Positions 13,331 through 14,893 of a DNA stretch of 14,893 nucleotides are shown here, piece after piece. Source of the stretch: Lentisphaeria bacterium (GTDB lineage Bacteria > Verrucomicrobiota > Lentisphaeria > Oligosphaerales > JAFGRS01); assembly GCA_016935045.1 (NCBI GenBank), contig JAFGRS010000652.1, forward strand, positions 1-14,893, read 5' to 3'. How positions within the stretch are numbered: position 1 is the first letter of the stretch; every line of letters starts with the position of its first letter. Below the pieces are notes generated by a model, which had not been told where the DNA came from, searched no databases, and worked only from the letters and a program-made list of their open reading frames with translations. Made by a program: the position numbers and the translations under genes.

Positions 13331-13458
13331 GGCGCGCCCGCGGCCCCGCGGGCACAGCTTCGTTGTCGATCGGGCGTATCTGTGGAGCGCCCGCGGCCCC
13401 GCGGGCACGGCTTTATGTGGATTGGGCGTATCTGTGGCGCGCCCGCGGCCCCGCGGGC
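13331..13458. repeat. Tandem repeat of 53/52 nt, each unit with a GC-rich palindrome
   Basis: The palindrome GCCCGCGG-CC-CCGCGGGC occurs three times without change, at 13336-13353, 13389-13406 and 13441-13458. The DNA between the copies is also repeated: unit 1 is 13331-13383, unit 2 is 13384-13435, and a third partial unit starts at 13436. Both full units end in GGGCGTATCTGT. Each palindrome can form a hairpin with a 7-bp stem and 4-nt loop. The array lies between the small membrane protein gene and the LarA-type gene. Confidence 0.9.
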
Positions 13459-13474
13459 ACAGTGGGCGGCAGCG

Positions 13475-14782
13475 ATGGTCGGGCAGCAGACGATTTCCAT
13501 GCTCTATGGTTCGGATGGACTGACGCTGCGGTTTCCGCATGGCGTCACGCTGCTGCGGGGGACGGATGCGCCCCCTCTCCCGGACCCTCAAGGGTCCCTT
13601 CGGGAGGCCCTCGAACGCCCCTACGGCTGTCCCCCCCTGCGGGAAGTGCTGCACAGACGGAAGCCCGGAACCGTCGTCATCACGATCTCCGACATCACCC
13701 GGCCTGTTCCCAACCGGCTCCTGTTGCCGCCCATCCTGGAGATCCTGCATGGGGCGGGGATCCCCCGGGAGAGCGTGGCCATCCTGATCGGCACCGGCAT
13801 GCACCGGCCCAGCACCCCGGAGGAAAGGCAATACCTTGTCGGAAGCGAGGTGCTCGAGCGATACCGTGTCGTGGACCACCGCGCCGATGCCGCCGACAGC
13901 CTCGTCAGCGTCAGCGAATCGCCACCGGTGCGTGTGTGCCGGCTCTTCGCGGAGGCGGACTTCCGCATCGTGACCGGGCTGATCGAGCCGCACTTCATGG
14001 CGGGCTTCTCGGGGGGGCGGAAGGGGGTATGCCCGGCTCTCGTGGATCTGCGCACCATCGAGAGGTTTCATGGGGTGCGGACACTGGACGATCCGCGGGC
14101 GGAGAACGGTGTTTTGGCGGGCAATCCCTGCCACGAGGTCGCGCTGTCCGTTGCCCGCCGCGTGGGGGTGGACTTCCTCTGCAACGTGGCGATCACGCGC
14201 GAGCGGGGGTTGGCGGGTGTCTACTGCGGGGAGCTGGAGGCGGCTCACGAGGCAGGCTGCCGGGACGTGGCAGCCTGGACCGCCGTCGCCGTGCCTGTCC
14301 CCTTTGACCTGGTGGTGACCTGCGGCGGAGGCTACCCCCTGGATCAGACCCTCTACCAGACCGTGAAGGGAATGTGCACGGCGTTGCCGGCAATCCGGCC
14401 CGGAGGCGCCCTGCTGCAGGTCAGCCACTGCGGCGAGGGTGTCGGCTCAGCCGAGTACCGGAAGCTGCTGGCGACCTATGGCAAGGACTGGCAGCGGTTC
14501 CTGCGGGATATCCGGTCCCGGGCCGGGGAGACGCGTCTCGACCAATGGGAACTGCAGATGCAGTGCCGTGTCCTGGAACGTATCGGCTGGCGCAACCTGC
14601 ACCTGGCAACGGACGGAATCGACCCGGCCGAACTCGACCGGTTCGCACTCAGTCCGGTTGGCGGCGATGGCGACGCCCGGGCTCGGGCACAGGGCTTTCT
14701 CGACGGTTTCTCGGCGGTTCGACCCGGGGCGCGCCTGGCGGTGATCCCGGATGGACCGTACACGTTGGTGACAGCGACCTGA
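13475..14782 (+). CDS. LarA-type nickel-pincer-dependent racemase/epimerase
   Basis: LarA enzymes racemise or epimerise alpha-hydroxy acids by hydride transfer to a nickel-pincer nucleotide cofactor bound to a Lys. The 435-residue product keeps the residues known from the Lactobacillus plantarum enzyme: Arg76 in SDITRP, His110 in GTGMHRPST (106-114), His173 in EPHFMAGFSGGRKG (171-184), Lys183 as cofactor attachment site, His199 as nickel ligand, and Gln295 and Lys298 in LYQTVKG. The length fits the family. The ATG at 13475 is chosen because the conserved LYG motif follows at residue 10; ATG 13499 is an alternative, and the frame is open upstream to 13289 only through repeat DNA. No good ribosome binding site is seen. 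The cofactor genes larB, larC and larE are not in the window. Substrate could be lactate or another 2-hydroxy acid. Confidence 0.92.
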   Translation: MVGQQTISMLYGSDGLTLRFPHGVTLLRGTDAPPLPDPQGSLREALERPYGCPPLREVLHRRKPGTVVITISDITRPVPNRLLLPPILEILHGAGIPRESVAILIGTGMHRPSTPEERQYLVGSEVLERYRVVDHRADAADSLVSVSESPPVRVCRLFAEADFRIVTGLIEPHFMAGFSGGRKGVCPALVDLRTIERFHGVRTLDDPRAENGVLAGNPCHEVALSVARRVGVDFLCNVAITRERGLAGVYCGELEAAHEAGCRDVAAWTAVAVPVPFDLVVTCGGGYPLDQTLYQTVKGMCTALPAIRPGGALLQVSHCGEGVGSAEYRKLLATYGKDWQRFLRDIRSRAGETRLDQWELQMQCRVLERIGWRNLHLATDGIDPAELDRFALSPVGGDGDARARAQGFLDGFSAVRPGARLAVIPDGPYTLVTAT

Positions 14783-14809
14783 GGCCGCTCACGAGTCGTG
14801 ACATGCGTG

Positions 14810-14893
14810 CGGTAGGTCGCGCGAGCCGAGCGCGACTCTGTTGGGGATTGCGCCACTCGGCTCGTGGCGCCTACCGTAGGTCGCGCGAGCCGA
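14810..14893. repeat. Palindromic dispersed repeat, copy 2, with a further tandem copy cut by the window end
   Basis: CGGTAGG...CGAGCCGAG (14810-14830) pairs with CTCGGCTCG...CCTACCG (14856-14876), giving arms of 21 nt with a short mismatched patch. The core is the reverse complement of the repeat at 7802-7846 apart from a few changes. Immediately afterwards TAGGTCGCGCGAGCCGA (14877-14893) repeats 14813-14829 exactly, so at least one more unit begins with a period of 64 nt. It lies 27 nt after the LarA-type gene. Confidence 0.85.

Noticed and set aside
13331..13458. Possible CRISPR array
   Set aside because: The linkers between the palindromes are themselves repeated rather than unique spacers, only three units exist and no cas gene is nearby.
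13289..13474. N-terminal extension of the LarA-type protein
   Set aside because: The frame is open, but the added residues are translated from the tandem palindromic array and have no LarA similarity. The 53/52-nt unit lengths do not preserve a reading frame.
14443..14455. Short palindrome TCGGCTCAGCCGA resembling the repeat arms
   Set aside because: It lies inside the LarA-type coding region and lacks the conserved core, so it is taken as chance.

Overview
This is a GC-rich (roughly 70% by eye) bacterial chromosomal window with twelve well-supported protein genes and one probable small one. I see no rRNA or tRNA gene, CRISPR array, transposase or phage gene. The mix of genes fits a free-living Gram-negative-type bacterium of the PVC superphylum or a neighbouring phylum (for example Kiritimatiellota, Lentisphaerota or Verrucomicrobiota). 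It includes a secreted heparinase II/III-type lyase, a [4Fe-4S] aldo/keto reductase, a poly(A)-polymerase-type nucleotidyltransferase, a TPR/LysM envelope protein and a LarA-type racemase. The assignment is inference from gene content only, not from a marker search.

Layout: (1) 125-2512, minus strand: a secreted polysaccharide lyase transcribed away from the next block. (2) 2513-2988: a divergent intergenic region with a 17-bp tandem duplication, a good sigma70-type promoter and a structured-looking leader. (3) 2989-7793, plus strand: a tight translation/RNA operon, rpsP-khpA-trmD-rplS-rnhB, continuing into a PcnB-type nucleotidyltransferase and then, through a 4-nt overlap, a D-Ala-D-Ala carboxypeptidase-like protein. 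(4) 7794-7918: a short convergent gap holding a palindromic repeat. (5) 7919-9088, minus strand: an aldo/keto reductase with two C-terminal Fe-S motifs. (6) 9089-9892: about 800 nt without a supportable gene but full of inverted and tandem repeats, ending in a promoter-like sequence. (7) 9893-12964, plus strand: a four-gene operon (SGNH hydrolase, inositol-monophosphatase-family enzyme, TPR+LysM protein, coiled-coil membrane protein), followed by a probable small membrane protein at 13031-13231. (8) 13331-13458: a tandem repeat of about 53 nt, each unit carrying a GC-rich palindrome, just upstream of (9) 13475-14782, a LarA-type nickel-pincer racemase. (10) 14810-14893: a second palindromic repeat family, related to the copy at 7802 and running off the window end.

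How the genes work together: block 3 combines ribosomal proteins S16 and L19, the tRNA m1G37 methyltransferase, an RNA-binding KH protein, RNase HII and a 3'-end nucleotidyltransferase, so it is a translation and RNA-maintenance unit with a peptidoglycan enzyme at its tail. Block 7 looks envelope-related through its LysM and membrane proteins, but its two enzymes have no assignable substrate. The lyase, the reductase and the racemase are separate metabolic genes.

I found no convincing previously undescribed multi-gene system. The least explained signals are the two palindromic repeat families, the nested inverted repeats at 9481-9574, and the operon of block 7.
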